From: Candidatus Eremiobacterota bacterium
Lineage (GTDB): Bacteria > Vulcanimicrobiota > Vulcanimicrobiia > Vulcanimicrobiales > Vulcanimicrobiaceae
Direction of reading: 5' to 3'
NCBI GenBank assembly: GCA_019235885.1
Contig: JAFAKB010000042.1
Location: forward strand, 1-56,587
Length of the DNA stretch: 56,587 bases
In this document: positions 35,454-43,322 of the stretch, piece by piece
Position numbering within the stretch: the first letter of the stretch is position 1
Layout: the number at the start of each line of letters is the position of its first letter
Position numbers and translations under genes: made by a program
The notes under the pieces: generated by a model
The model's database searches: none
Told to the model about the DNA's origin: nothing
Seen by the model: the letters and a program-made list of their open reading frames with translations, nothing else

Positions 35454-36386
35454 CTACCACGTCGTGGCGCTGTAGACGAACAGCGTCGTCGACTGGCTTC
35501 CGCCGGGAGTCGGGCCGCCGCCGGGAACGTATAGACGATCACCGATTGTCGCGGCGCCGGTGCCGTGGCGGCCTTCGGGGAGCGGCGCGAGTACCGTCCA
35601 GGCGTTTGCGCGCGCGTCGTACGCTTCGTTGTTGGTGAAGACGCCGCTGGGTTCTTCGCCGCCGATCGCAAGGATGCGCTCGTGATACACCGCGACCGCC
35701 ATCCCGCTGCGGCGCGAGGGCATCGGCGCGCACGCCGTCCAGCGGTCGGCCGCCGGATCGTACACGTCGCAGAACGACGTGTCGTGCGCGTAGTCGTCGA
35801 CCCGCCCGCCGATCGCGTACAGCTTGCCGCCGTACGCGGCTAGCCCCATGTGATCGCGCCCGACCGGAAGCGGCGCGGCGCGCGCGTACGCGTTCGTGCG
35901 CGGATCGTACACATCGTGCGTCGTCACGCTGCGCCGTTCGTGCCCGCCGACCAAGTGAATCGCGTCGCCGAGAACCGCGACCGAGATCGATCCCCGGGCG
36001 GTCGGCACCGGCGCCAACGCGCGCCAGCGGTCGGCGCCGGGATCGTACACGAACGCGTCCGCCGACGGCGCACCGTTCTCCGCCCCGAATCCGCCGAACG
36101 CGTAGAGCTTTCCGTCGAAACTCGCGAGGCCGACATGGTTGAGCCCGCGCGGCAGCTCGGCGCGCTCGCGCCAGCGTCCGGTGGAGGCGTCGTACTCCTC
36201 GGTGAGCCGCTGGTTGCCGCCGCGCGCGAACCCGCCGACCACGAAGACGCGCGCGCTGATCGCCGCCACCGCAACCTCGCTACGCGCGGTCGGCATCGCT
36301 GCGCCGGTCGTCCACCGGCCGGGGTCGACCGTCGTGGATGCCGCGAGCAGCAGCACCGCGGCGGACGCTGCAAAGACCGAGTTCAT
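35454..36386 (-). CDS. Exported kelch-repeat beta-propeller protein
   Basis: After a signal peptide (MNSVFAASAAVLLLAAS) come six kelch repeats of ~48 residues with the VGG/YAFGGF pairs and the downstream Tyr-Trp spacing (GLNHVGLASFDGKLYAFGGF, VGRDHMGLAAYGGKLYAIGGR, RRSGMAVAVYHERILAIGGE). They fold as a six-bladed propeller; the role is unknown. The ATG at 36386 lies exactly 6 nt from a TATACT -10 box (36393-36398), suggesting a leaderless mRNA; a GTG 18 nt upstream would sit on the other side of that box. It is a paralog of the gene at 44908. Confidence 0.9.
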   Translation of the reverse strand: MNSVFAASAAVLLLAASTTVDPGRWTTGAAMPTARSEVAVAAISARVFVVGGFARGGNQRLTEEYDASTGRWRERAELPRGLNHVGLASFDGKLYAFGGFGAENGAPSADAFVYDPGADRWRALAPVPTARGSISVAVLGDAIHLVGGHERRSVTTHDVYDPRTNAYARAAPLPVGRDHMGLAAYGGKLYAIGGRVDDYAHDTSFCDVYDPAADRWTACAPMPSRRSGMAVAVYHERILAIGGEEPSGVFTNNEAYDARANAWTVLAPLPEGRHGTGAATIGDRLYVPGGGPTPGGSQSTTLFVYSATTW

Positions 36387-36488
36387 TTCATCAGTATAGC
36401 CCACAGCTGCGCCGAACGCGCTCCAGGCGAAACCTTACGAACGCGGCGCGCAGTCTACCGGGAACACCGGCCAAAGAAGCAGGGCATT

Positions 36489-36905
36489 ATGCAACAATCG
36501 CAATCCGGCATCCGCCCTTCGCAGGGAATTACGCTGACGCATTTCATCACGTCGGCCGACGTGAAGCGTTCCGCGGAATTCTACACGCGGGTGCTCGGTG
36601 GCACCGTCGTCATGGAAGGCGAACCGACGATCGTCCAGCTCGCGAACAGCTACGTCATCATCAACGTCGGAGGCGGCCCGACCGATGACAAGCCCACCGT
36701 CACGCTCAGTCCGCCGGACGATCCGGACCACGTGAGCAGTTTCCTGAACATCCGCGTGGCGGACATCGCCGAATGCTACAAGCTCTGGAGCGGTCGTGGG
36801 GCGCATTTCTTGACCGAGCCGAAAGTGCATGCCCGTGAGATCCGGTGCTACATGCGCGACCCCGACGGCTACTTGATCGAAGTCGGTCAATCGACGACGG
36901 CATAG
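36489..36905 (+). CDS. VOC family protein (glyoxalase/bleomycin-resistance fold)
   Basis: A single-module vicinal-oxygen-chelate protein of 138 residues: THFITSADVKRSAEFYTRVLGG at the start and IRCYMRDPDGYLIEVGQ at the end, with the terminal Glu and the N-terminal His as likely metal ligands. The family covers dioxygenases, isomerases, lyases and drug-binding proteins, and the substrate cannot be read from the sequence. The ATG at 36489 has AGGGC close upstream. It is divergent from the kelch gene. Confidence 0.9.
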   Translation: MQQSQSGIRPSQGITLTHFITSADVKRSAEFYTRVLGGTVVMEGEPTIVQLANSYVIINVGGGPTDDKPTVTLSPPDDPDHVSSFLNIRVADIAECYKLWSGRGAHFLTEPKVHAREIRCYMRDPDGYLIEVGQSTTA

Positions 36906-36969
36906 CGTCGGCTACCGCACGCGGCCGGACCGACCCGGACACCCGAGCGACCGCCTCGAACGGGACGCC

Positions 36970-37995
36970 ATGAGGGTCGCGGTCGACGCGCACAACCTGC
37001 TGACCGACCGGCGCGGTATTAGCGTCTACGTGCGCGCGGTCTTGCGCGAGTGGTATCGCGCCAGAAGCTGCGATCCGGTCCTGATCGTCAAGCACCCGTT
37101 TCCGGCGCTGCTGAAGCGACGGCTCGCGCGAATCGTCGGCTGCGACGGGGTCCGCGTCGCCGCGCGCGTTCCGCGTGATGCAGGCGTCGTATGGCATCCC
37201 TGGAACGGCACCTTCATCGACACCGACAAACGCAACGTCGTTACGATCCACGACGTCACGCCGTTCGCGTATCCCGACCCCAAGCCCGAGAAGCGCAGGC
37301 ACGAACAAGAACCGTTCCTCCGCAGCGCCCGCCGCGCGGACGCGATCATCACGGATTCCGCGTTCAGCGCCGGCGAAATCGTCGCGCACTTAGGCATCTC
37401 CCGCGAGCGCATCACGGTGATCCCGTTGGCCGCCGATGCGGAGTTCTCACCAGGACCTTCGCTCACGTTGCGCAGCGATCTCGTGCGCGACGGCTACGTG
37501 CTCTACGTCGGCGCGCACGACGAACGCAAGAATCTCCGGACCCTCGTCGAGGCGTGGCGCGGGACGCTGCAGCCGCGCGGTATCCCGCTCGTGCTGATCG
37601 GCACGGGGATCCGCGTCGACGGCGCGATCTCGCTGGAGAACATCCCCGCGCCCGAGCTTCGGGACTTGTATCGCGGCGCGCTTGCGGTCGCCGTGCCCTC
37701 AACGTACGAGGGCTTCGGTCTGCCGGCGCTCGAGGCATTGGCCTGCGGCGCGCCGCTGATCGTCTCGCGCGCGGCGTCGCTCCCCGAAGTCGCCGGCGAC
37801 GCGGCACACTACGTCGAGAACCCGCTCAGCGTCGCCGAATGGTCCGACGCCCTGACGCGCCTCGCCGCAGACGAGCCCTATCGCGAGCAGCTTCGGCTGG
37901 CCGGCCCAATCCGCGCGTCGTCGTACTCATGGTCACGAACCGCGGCTCTCACGCTTGACGTGCTCGAGAATCGGATACGAGCGACTCAGATCTGA
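36970..37995 (+). CDS. Glycosyltransferase family 4-type (GT-B)
   Basis: The 341-residue retaining GT-B transferase shows VDAHNLLTDRRGISVYVRAVL at the acceptor side, VVTIHDVTPFAYPDP, IITDSAFSAGEIVAHLGI, YVLYVGAHDERKNLRTLVEAW, and the donor-binding VPSTYEGFGLPALEALACG with the E-x7-E pattern. It probably transfers a sugar from a nucleotide sugar onto a polysaccharide or lipid carrier. It stands alone, so the product is unknown. It converges on the protease gene with a 10-nt overlap. Confidence 0.92.
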   Translation: MRVAVDAHNLLTDRRGISVYVRAVLREWYRARSCDPVLIVKHPFPALLKRRLARIVGCDGVRVAARVPRDAGVVWHPWNGTFIDTDKRNVVTIHDVTPFAYPDPKPEKRRHEQEPFLRSARRADAIITDSAFSAGEIVAHLGISRERITVIPLAADAEFSPGPSLTLRSDLVRDGYVLYVGAHDERKNLRTLVEAWRGTLQPRGIPLVLIGTGIRVDGAISLENIPAPELRDLYRGALAVAVPSTYEGFGLPALEALACGAPLIVSRAASLPEVAGDAAHYVENPLSVAEWSDALTRLAADEPYREQLRLAGPIRASSYSWSRTAALTLDVLENRIRATQI

Positions 37996-39185
37996 TCGCG
38001 CAGCGTGACGACGTACGCGAGCTCACGATCGTTTCGCCGCACCGTCGTGCGGATGCGCGAGCCGGGCGCGGTCCGGGCCAGATAGGCTCTCAATTCGTCG
38101 ATGGGCCAGGCGCGCGTGGGGCGGCCGTTGATCGTGCGCACGACGTCGCCGGCCCGAATTCCGGCTCGTGCCGCCGGGCCGTTCGGGACGAGGCCGCGCA
38201 CGAGGTCGCCGTCGGATTGCGGGCTCAGCCACAGCCCCGATCGATCATACGCGTCCTGCACGCGGTGCGCGCGGCTCGGCCACGCGGTGATCGTTTTGCG
38301 CGGATAGTCGTAGATCACGTTGAAGCGGTTGAGCACGCCGCCGCCGATGCTGCCGGACTGCGGAGCGGTTTTGAAAACGCCCGCGCGCTGGCGCGACGCG
38401 CGCGTCGTGACGTCGCGTAGCGTCGCCCCGAAGACCTGCAGGCGAGGCAGGCGCAAGACGTCGCCGTAGATCGGCCCGCCAACGCCGAACCCGGTCAACA
38501 CGCGCGGCAGCGTATGAGGCCGCTCGTAATATCCGTGGCGCTTCGCGAAGCCGGCGAAGAGCGTGAACGAGGACCGATCGCCGGTGTCGACCAAAACCGT
38601 GCCGGGGACGCCGTCGATGACGGCCGCAACAACGGGCAGCTGGCCGGTGAATGCGACCGTGCGCGCGCCGGCCGGGATAGCGAGCGCGCCGCGCGTCAGG
38701 GTGACGGTGCGCCGGTCGACGTCGATCTCCGTCTTGACGTCCTTGAGCGCGGGATAGCCGATGATGCCGTCGAGGTGCGGGAAGCCGATGCCGCGTTCGA
38801 TCTCACCGAGATCGAGCACGGTGACCATTCCCGGGTGGAACGTCATCGTGCCGAGCCCGACCGCTCGCACGGGAGCGCTGCCGATCCGCACCGCGTGCTC
38901 GCCGGCGCCGCCGGCGTTCGCCGGCGGCGACCAGCGAATCGGCAGGCGCAGCGCCTCGGCGACCCGCGTCGTGAGCACAACGTCGATCGACCCCGTGTCG
39001 AGCACGAGCAGGTACGGCCCGCGCCCATCGATCGTGCACCGCACCATCGGACGGTTGTCGAACATCACGAACGGCACCGTCGTGCTCGACGTCGCACCCG
39101 TGTCGCTCCCGGCCGCAACGCTCCCCGTCGCAGCAGGCGCAAGCAGCGCGCCGAGGACCAGGACCGCGGCTAGTCTCGTCGACAT
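37986..39185 (-). CDS. Exported retropepsin-like aspartic protease with PDZ domain
   Basis: The 399-residue product has a signal peptide (MSTRLAAVLVLGALLAPAATG) and two aspartic half-domains, with LLVLDTGSIDVVLT and GTVLVDTGDRSSFTLF supplying the catalytic Asp pair. Further motifs are LDGIIGYPALKD and GSIGGGVLNRF, and a C-terminal PDZ domain follows (VRGLVPNGPAARAGIRAGDVVRTINGRP, quoted in part). Both halves in one chain make it a pepsin-like monomer. It acts outside the cytoplasm; substrates are unknown. The start is placed at the ATG at 39185, giving a proper signal peptide. Confidence 0.9.
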   Translation of the reverse strand: MSTRLAAVLVLGALLAPAATGSVAAGSDTGATSSTTVPFVMFDNRPMVRCTIDGRGPYLLVLDTGSIDVVLTTRVAEALRLPIRWSPPANAGGAGEHAVRIGSAPVRAVGLGTMTFHPGMVTVLDLGEIERGIGFPHLDGIIGYPALKDVKTEIDVDRRTVTLTRGALAIPAGARTVAFTGQLPVVAAVIDGVPGTVLVDTGDRSSFTLFAGFAKRHGYYERPHTLPRVLTGFGVGGPIYGDVLRLPRLQVFGATLRDVTTRASRQRAGVFKTAPQSGSIGGGVLNRFNVIYDYPRKTITAWPSRAHRVQDAYDRSGLWLSPQSDGDLVRGLVPNGPAARAGIRAGDVVRTINGRPTRAWPIDELRAYLARTAPGSRIRTTVRRNDRELAYVVTLRDQI

Positions 39186-39281
39186 GGCGCGCGCTTCGCG
39201 CCGGCGGCGAAATTCCCGTTCACCGCCGGCGGGACCGAACGCCAAAAGACTGTCAGGGACTCGTCGCCTGTGCGGCCTCCG

Positions 39282-39986
39282 CTACCGCGGCCCACTTCTT
39301 GTCGGACGACTGGTCGACCCGTAGTTGTCGTGCCAGTTCCACCACGTGTAGGGCTCGGTCTGAGGGTAGCCCTCGGGCGAGTTCTCCCACTGTTCTTGGC
39401 GGCCGAGCGCGGTGATGTCGAGGTAGTTCCACGTGCCGCCCATCTGCTCGTCGCCGCGGTTGTTGACGAAGTACGTCCGGAACACGCGCTCGCCGTCGCG
39501 GAAGAACACGTTCGTGCCGTGCCACTCGTTCACACCGAAGTCGGTGTCGAAATCGTCGATGATCGTGTACCACGGCATCTCCCAGCCCATCCGCGCCTTC
39601 ACGCGCGCGATCTCCGCCTGCGGCGCGCGCGAGGCGAACGCGAGCGTCGTGTCGCGCGCGTTCAGGTGGGCGACGTGCGCGACTTGATCCGCAACCATCG
39701 AGCAGCCGCGACACGCATGCTCGGGCCAGCCGAACACGCCAGGCTCGAAGAACGCGCGGTAGACGATCAGCTGCCGGCGGCCCTCGAACACGTCGAGCAG
39801 GCTGACCCGGCCGTGAGGGCCGTCGAACGCGTACGCCTTCTCCACGGCCAGCCACGGCATGCGCCGGCGCTCGGCGGCGAGCGCGTCGCGCGCGCGGGTC
39901 AACGCCTTCTCCTGCACGAGCACCCGCTCGCGCGCAGCCTCCCACTCCACGGCCGAGACGATCGGCCGCGTTCGCATCGCCGTCAC
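39282..39986 (-). CDS. DUF899 family thioredoxin-like protein
   Basis: The 234-residue protein has the DUF899 pattern: RRRMPWLAVEKAYAFDGPHG, LLDVFEGRRQLIVYRAFFEP, HACRGCSMVADQVAHVAHLN with its CRGC pair, and GTWNYLDITALGRQE. The fold is thioredoxin-like; the biochemical activity of the family is unknown. The GTG start overlaps the stop of the SRPBCC gene (GTGA). Gene order arsR-SRPBCC-DUF899 is a recurrent bacterial module. Confidence 0.9.
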   Translation of the reverse strand: MTAMRTRPIVSAVEWEAARERVLVQEKALTRARDALAAERRRMPWLAVEKAYAFDGPHGRVSLLDVFEGRRQLIVYRAFFEPGVFGWPEHACRGCSMVADQVAHVAHLNARDTTLAFASRAPQAEIARVKARMGWEMPWYTIIDDFDTDFGVNEWHGTNVFFRDGERVFRTYFVNNRGDEQMGGTWNYLDITALGRQEQWENSPEGYPQTEPYTWWNWHDNYGSTSRPTRSGPR

Positions 39987-40441
39987 GATTCGACGACGCT
40001 GCCGAGCTGATCGACGATCATCGTCCAGCCGTGCTCGTGACGGTCGCGCGACTCGACGCTGGCGAGCTTCTCGTGGGTGAGCACGAGCTCGGTTCCGCCG
40101 TTGCGCTCGTTGAAGTCCAGGCTCAGCAGCGACTCGTGCTCGTCGGCCGGATCGTCTTCTTCCCAGCTCCAGGTCATCACGAGCCGCTCCGGCGCTTTCA
40201 CTTCGAGATACGTGCCGCGCGCCACCAGGCGGCCCATTTCGGGCGAGAGCATGGTGATGCTATAGGCGCCGCCGGTCTTGACGTCCATCGTGATGTCGGC
40301 CGCCTTCGTATCGCCTGGGCCCAAGAACCGGGCCGCGATGTCCGGATTGGTCCACGCGGCGAAGACGCGTTCTCGCGGCGCGTTGTAGACGCGGCGCAGA
40401 ACGATCGCCGGCACGGCCGCCGGCTGCTGCAAGTTCGTCAT
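39983..40441 (-). CDS. SRPBCC (AHSA1-like) domain protein
   Basis: The 152-residue START/Bet v1-fold protein has IVLRRVYNAPRERVFAAWTNPDIAARFLGP, MDVKTGGAYSITMLSPEMG, and RLVMTWSWEEDD in the order of Activator-of-Hsp90-ATPase-like bacterial proteins. These form a hydrophobic ligand pocket; the natural ligand is unknown. It is fully enclosed in the operon: its ATG overlaps the arsR stop, and its TGA the DUF899 start. Confidence 0.92.
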   Translation of the reverse strand: MTNLQQPAAVPAIVLRRVYNAPRERVFAAWTNPDIAARFLGPGDTKAADITMDVKTGGAYSITMLSPEMGRLVARGTYLEVKAPERLVMTWSWEEDDPADEHESLLSLDFNERNGGTELVLTHEKLASVESRDRHEHGWTMIVDQLGSVVES

Positions 40442-40785
40442 TTCGTGTTCTTCTTTCGAGCGGGAGGTTCGTTGAGGACGTCGCCGAGCCGGTCGAGCAC
40501 GCGATTCCAGAATGCCGTCTGCTTTTCGATCCAGCCCGCCGCAGCGTTCATCGCGTCCGGCGCGAGGCTGCAGTGGTGAACCCGGCCGACGACGCGGCGC
40601 GCGAGGACACCGGAGTCTTCAAGCACGCGAACGTGCCGCGAGATCGCCGGCTGCGAGATGGGAAATTCGGCGGCGATCTCGCCCACCGTCAGCGACCCGC
40701 GCGCGAGGCGCTCGACGATGCGGCGCCGCGTCGGATCGGAGAGGGCGGCAAAGACCGCGTCGAGCTTCCCCGGGCTGTTAACCAT
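40438..40785 (-). CDS. ArsR-family transcriptional repressor
   Basis: The 115-residue winged-helix protein has LDAVFAALSDPTRRRIVERLARGSLTVGEIA, then FPISQPAISRHVRVLEDSGVLARRVVGRVHHCSL. No metal-binding Cys cluster is present, so it belongs to the SRPBCC-associated ArsR group and not the arsenic-sensing one. The ATG at 40785 is chosen because the longer start (40806) lies inside the -10 box. It probably represses its own operon through the palindrome at 40790. Confidence 0.93.
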   Translation of the reverse strand: MVNSPGKLDAVFAALSDPTRRRIVERLARGSLTVGEIAAEFPISQPAISRHVRVLEDSGVLARRVVGRVHHCSLAPDAMNAAAGWIEKQTAFWNRVLDRLGDVLNEPPARKKNTK

Positions 40786-40789
40786 CTTG

Positions 40790-40810
40790 TGATATAACCA
40801 TATCATTATA
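40790..40810 (-). promoter_or_regulatory. arsR promoter -10 and palindromic operator
   Basis: TGATAT-AACC-ATATCA (40790-40805) is a perfect inverted repeat, touching a perfect TATAAT -10 on the minus strand (40805-40810). A repressor bound here would cover the transcription start. No good -35 is seen at the right distance. Confidence 0.7.
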
Positions 40811-40865
40811 TGTCCGCGCCGTCAACACCGCCGCGCGCGCGCCCGCGTTCGGGCACAAAGAAAAA

Positions 40866-40893
40866 GCCAGCCTCGGCAGCTTGCCGTGCTGGC
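40866..40893 (-). terminator. Terminator of the small gene at 40972-41250
   Basis: GCCAGC (40866-40871) pairs with GCTGGC (40888-40893) around an inner CGGCA/TGCCG stem. On the minus strand the hairpin is followed directly by TTTTTCTTTG, a proper intrinsic terminator. A further GC-rich hairpin lies in 40898-40921. Confidence 0.7.
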
Positions 40894-40971
40894 GCAAGCG
40901 ACGCGGCGGAGCCGCGACGCGTGACCGTCTCGCGCTAGCCCGACCGAGCTAGCGCGCCGAAGGGAGAAAGA

Positions 40972-41250
40972 CTACGCCGCGTGCTCGAGCGCGGTGCGGC
41001 CGAAGTAGTCCAGGATTTGCTGCGACACGCGCTCGATGTCGGCGGGCTGCGCCTCACCGTTCGCGGCGACGAGCTCCTTGGCGCCTCTCGGCCCGAACTG
41101 CACGCGGAGCGTCAGCGAGTCGAGCAGCACGTACTGGTCGTGCGATGCCGACCACTGGGTAAGCGTGCCCTTGTTGCGGTGCTTGAAATTGTCGCCGCGC
41201 TGAGCGTTCACCCGATCGATGATTTTGCGGTTCGCGATGGAGTGGATCAT
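40972..41250 (-). CDS. Small conserved-looking protein of unknown function
   Basis: The 92-residue product (HSIANRKIIDRVNAQRGDNF, then DQYVLLDSLTLRVQFGPRG and QQILDYFGRTALEHAA) reads as a genuine globular protein with an alpha-beta-alpha pattern. It has its own terminator. It is divergent from the oxidoreductase gene. The family is not recognised. Confidence 0.6.
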   Translation of the reverse strand: MIHSIANRKIIDRVNAQRGDNFKHRNKGTLTQWSASHDQYVLLDSLTLRVQFGPRGAKELVAANGEAQPADIERVSQQILDYFGRTALEHAA

Positions 41251-41378
41251 GCAGGAAGGATACGTCGCCCTTCCTCTTTACCCCTCCCCTATGGGGGAGG
41301 TCCATTCGGCTCCTTGCTTTTGGCAGGGCGGCCGAGAGCTCGCTTGGGCTCAGGGTCGGGCTTTTCGAACCCGCAGCC

Positions 41379-42179
41379 ATGGAATCGCTCGGCACAAGCT
41401 TCGCGGTGCTCGGCCTGGGTGAAGCCGGCTCGCTGATAGCGCGCGACCTCGTGCGCGGCGGCGCGGCGGTGCGCGGCTGGGATCCCGACCTGCACGGCGA
41501 CCTGAGCGAGATCCCGCTCGCCCCCAGCTTCGCCGCGGCGGTCGACGGCGCGCGTGTCGTTCTCTCGGTCAACTGGGCGAGCGCCGCCCTGGACGTCGCG
41601 CGAGAAGCGCTTCCGTTCCTGCGGCCGGGCACGATCTACGCGGACTTGAACACCGCCGGCCCGGCGCTGAAGCAGCAGCTCGCCGCGATCGTCTCTCCCT
41701 CCGGCGCGGCGTTCGTCGATGTCGCGATGATGGCGCCGGTTCCGCCGCTGGGGATTCGCGTCCCGATGTTTTTCGCCGGCGCGGGCGCGCACGCGTTGGC
41801 CGAGCTGCTGCGCCCGTTCGGCACGCCGGTGGAGATCGTCGGCGCGCAGCCCGGCGACGCGGCGGCGCGCAAGCTCACGCGCTCCGTGTTCTTCAAAGGA
41901 ATGTCCAGCGCGATCTGCGAGGCGCTCGACGCCGCGCGCGCGGCGGGCGTCGAGGACTGGCTGCGCGGCGACATCGTCCGCACACTGGCCGGCGCCGACG
42001 CGACGCTGCTCGAGCGCATCGTCGAGGGCACCTACAAGCACGCCAAGCGCCGCGCGCACGAGATGCGCGACGCCGCCGCGCTTCTCGACGACCTCGGCGT
42101 CCCCGCGCCGATCACGCGCGCGAGCGCCGAGTCGCTCGAGCGCATCGCTCAGCCGTCTTCTTCGTCGATCTCGCGGTAG
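41379..42179 (+). CDS. NAD(P)-dependent oxidoreductase, 6-phosphogluconate dehydrogenase-like with DUF1932
   Basis: The 266-residue protein has an N-terminal Rossmann fold (FAVLGLGEAGSLIARDLVRGG, RVVLSVNWASAALDV) like the beta-hydroxyacid dehydrogenases, and a helical DUF1932 C-terminal domain (ARKLTRSVFFKGMSSAICEALDAARAAG). The family oxidises small hydroxyacids; the substrate here is unknown. A 7-bp hairpin (41283-41300, CCTCCCC/GGGGAGG) lies in the 128-nt upstream gap. The 3' end overlaps the convergent PcaC-like gene by 31 nt, which is unusually long. Confidence 0.85.
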   Translation: MESLGTSFAVLGLGEAGSLIARDLVRGGAAVRGWDPDLHGDLSEIPLAPSFAAAVDGARVVLSVNWASAALDVAREALPFLRPGTIYADLNTAGPALKQQLAAIVSPSGAAFVDVAMMAPVPPLGIRVPMFFAGAGAHALAELLRPFGTPVEIVGAQPGDAAARKLTRSVFFKGMSSAICEALDAARAAGVEDWLRGDIVRTLAGADATLLERIVEGTYKHAKRRAHEMRDAAALLDDLGVPAPITRASAESLERIAQPSSSSISR

Positions 42180-42535
42180 ACGCCGGCGGCGTGCGCGAAC
42201 GCCGAGTTCGCCGCCGGGACGCCGGCGTACACGGCGACCTGCAACAGCACTTCCTTCACCTCGTCGCGCGTCACGCCGGTGTTGCGCGAGCCGCGCACGT
42301 GCAGGCGCAGCTCTTCCCAGCGCCCGAGCGAAGCGGTGATGGCGATCGTCAGCAGGCTGCGCGTCTTGCGGTCGAGTCCCGGCCGGCTCCAGACGTCGCC
42401 CCACGCGTAGCGGGTGAGCAGCTCCTGAAAGTCGCGCGTGAACTCCGTCGTGCCGGCCTGCGCGCGGTCGACGTGCTCTTCGCCGAGCACCGCGCGCCGC
42501 ACGATCATCCCGCGGTCGAACTTTTCGTCAGGCAT
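42149..42535 (-). CDS. Carboxymuconolactone decarboxylase family protein (PcaC-like)
   Basis: The 128-residue protein follows the whole PcaC pattern: RGMIVRRAVLGEEHVDRAQ, RYAWGDVWSRPGLDRKTRSLLTIA and ELRLHVRGSRNTGVTRDEVKEVLLQVAVYAGVPAAN (quoted in parts). PcaC decarboxylates gamma-carboxymuconolactone in the beta-ketoadipate (3,4-cleavage) branch. No other pca gene is present in the window, so the substrate may differ. It is followed (upstream on this strand) by a GntR regulator 22 nt away, suggesting a two-gene operon. Confidence 0.88.
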   Translation of the reverse strand: MPDEKFDRGMIVRRAVLGEEHVDRAQAGTTEFTRDFQELLTRYAWGDVWSRPGLDRKTRSLLTIAITASLGRWEELRLHVRGSRNTGVTRDEVKEVLLQVAVYAGVPAANSAFAHAAGVYREIDEEDG

Positions 42536-42557
42536 CGTCCAGCCTCCGGAAAATGCG

Positions 42558-43238
42558 CTACTTGAGCCAGTGGCGCGCGGCGTTGCGCACGTGCGCGCGC
42601 GCGATCCGCTCGGCCTCCTCGCCGTCGCCGGAGCGAATCGCCGCCAGGATGCGCGTGTGCTCCGTCGCCGAGGAGGCGAGCCTTCGGCCTTCTTTCTGCG
42701 CCCGCGTGTAGACGACTTCAGACGCCATGCGGACCAGCGGGACGAACTGCTGCAGCCGCGCGTGGCCGGTCGCTTCGATCAGCTTGGTGTGGAATTCCGC
42801 GTTCAGCACGAGGTAGCGCTGCTTGTCGCTGCGCGTCGTGCGCATCTCCTTCGCCATCGCGCTCAGCTCCAGGTCGAGCTCCTCGCTCAGCCCGCGCTCG
42901 GCGAGAAGCCGCGCGGCGAGCCCGTCGACCAGCTCGCGGACGTCCATGATCTCGCGCGCGTCGCGCGTGTCGAGCGCGGGGACCGACGCCGCGCCGCTCG
43001 GCGCGATGACGATCAGCCCTTCTTTCTCGAGCGCGATCAGCGCCTCGCGCAGCGGTGTGCGGCTCACCTGCAGCTGCTGCGCGAGATGCTCCTGCCGCAG
43101 CACCGTGCCGGGCTCCAGCGTCCCCGCGATGATCAGCCGGCGCAGCTCGTCGACGATCCGCTCTTTCATGCGCGGCTGGCGCACCATCGCGATCGGGCGC
43201 ATCGCCGCCGCCGGCTGGACCTCGCGCCTCATCGCCAT
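42558..43238 (-). CDS. GntR-family regulator, FadR/FCD subfamily
   Basis: The 226-residue regulator has an N-terminal winged helix (RIVDELRRLIIAGTLEPGTVLRQ, LAQQLQVSRTPLREALIALEKEGLI) and an all-helical FCD ligand domain with the metal-binding pattern (D in MDVRELVDG, H in LNAEFHTKLIEATGH, and the late His in SATEHTRILAAI). FCD regulators commonly sense organic acids. I place the start at the ATG at 43238, 15 nt beyond a TATAAC -10 (43260-43265), preceded by GAAGG. It probably controls the PcaC-like gene. Confidence 0.92.
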   Translation of the reverse strand: MAMRREVQPAAAMRPIAMVRQPRMKERIVDELRRLIIAGTLEPGTVLRQEHLAQQLQVSRTPLREALIALEKEGLIVIAPSGAASVPALDTRDAREIMDVRELVDGLAARLLAERGLSEELDLELSAMAKEMRTTRSDKQRYLVLNAEFHTKLIEATGHARLQQFVPLVRMASEVVYTRAQKEGRRLASSATEHTRILAAIRSGDGEEAERIARAHVRNAARHWLK

Positions 43239-43279
43239 ACCTTCATCCGGGTTTCCGACGTTATATCCAAATAGGAAAA

Positions 43280-43305
43280 GCGCCCGGGGCCGAAACCCCG
43301 GGCGC
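43280..43305 (-). terminator. Terminator of the beta-barrel protein gene
   Basis: A perfect 10-bp stem (GCGCCCGGGG with CCCCGGGCGC) has a 6-nt loop; on the minus strand it is followed by TTTTCCTATTTGG. It lies 18 nt after the stop of the 43323 gene and just upstream of the GntR promoter. Confidence 0.85.
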
Positions 43306-43322
43306 ACGTTCCGTCCGCTGAC

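Noticed and set aside
41283-41300. Hairpin CCTCCCC/GGGGAGG as a terminator or riboswitch
   Set aside because: It lies between divergent starts, lacks a T-tract and has no further structure; kept only as a note to the downstream gene.
42149-42535. A second ring-cleavage (beta-ketoadipate) pathway
   Set aside because: Only a PcaC-like protein is present, with no pcaGH, pcaB or pcaD nearby; the family is broad and one member does not make the pathway.
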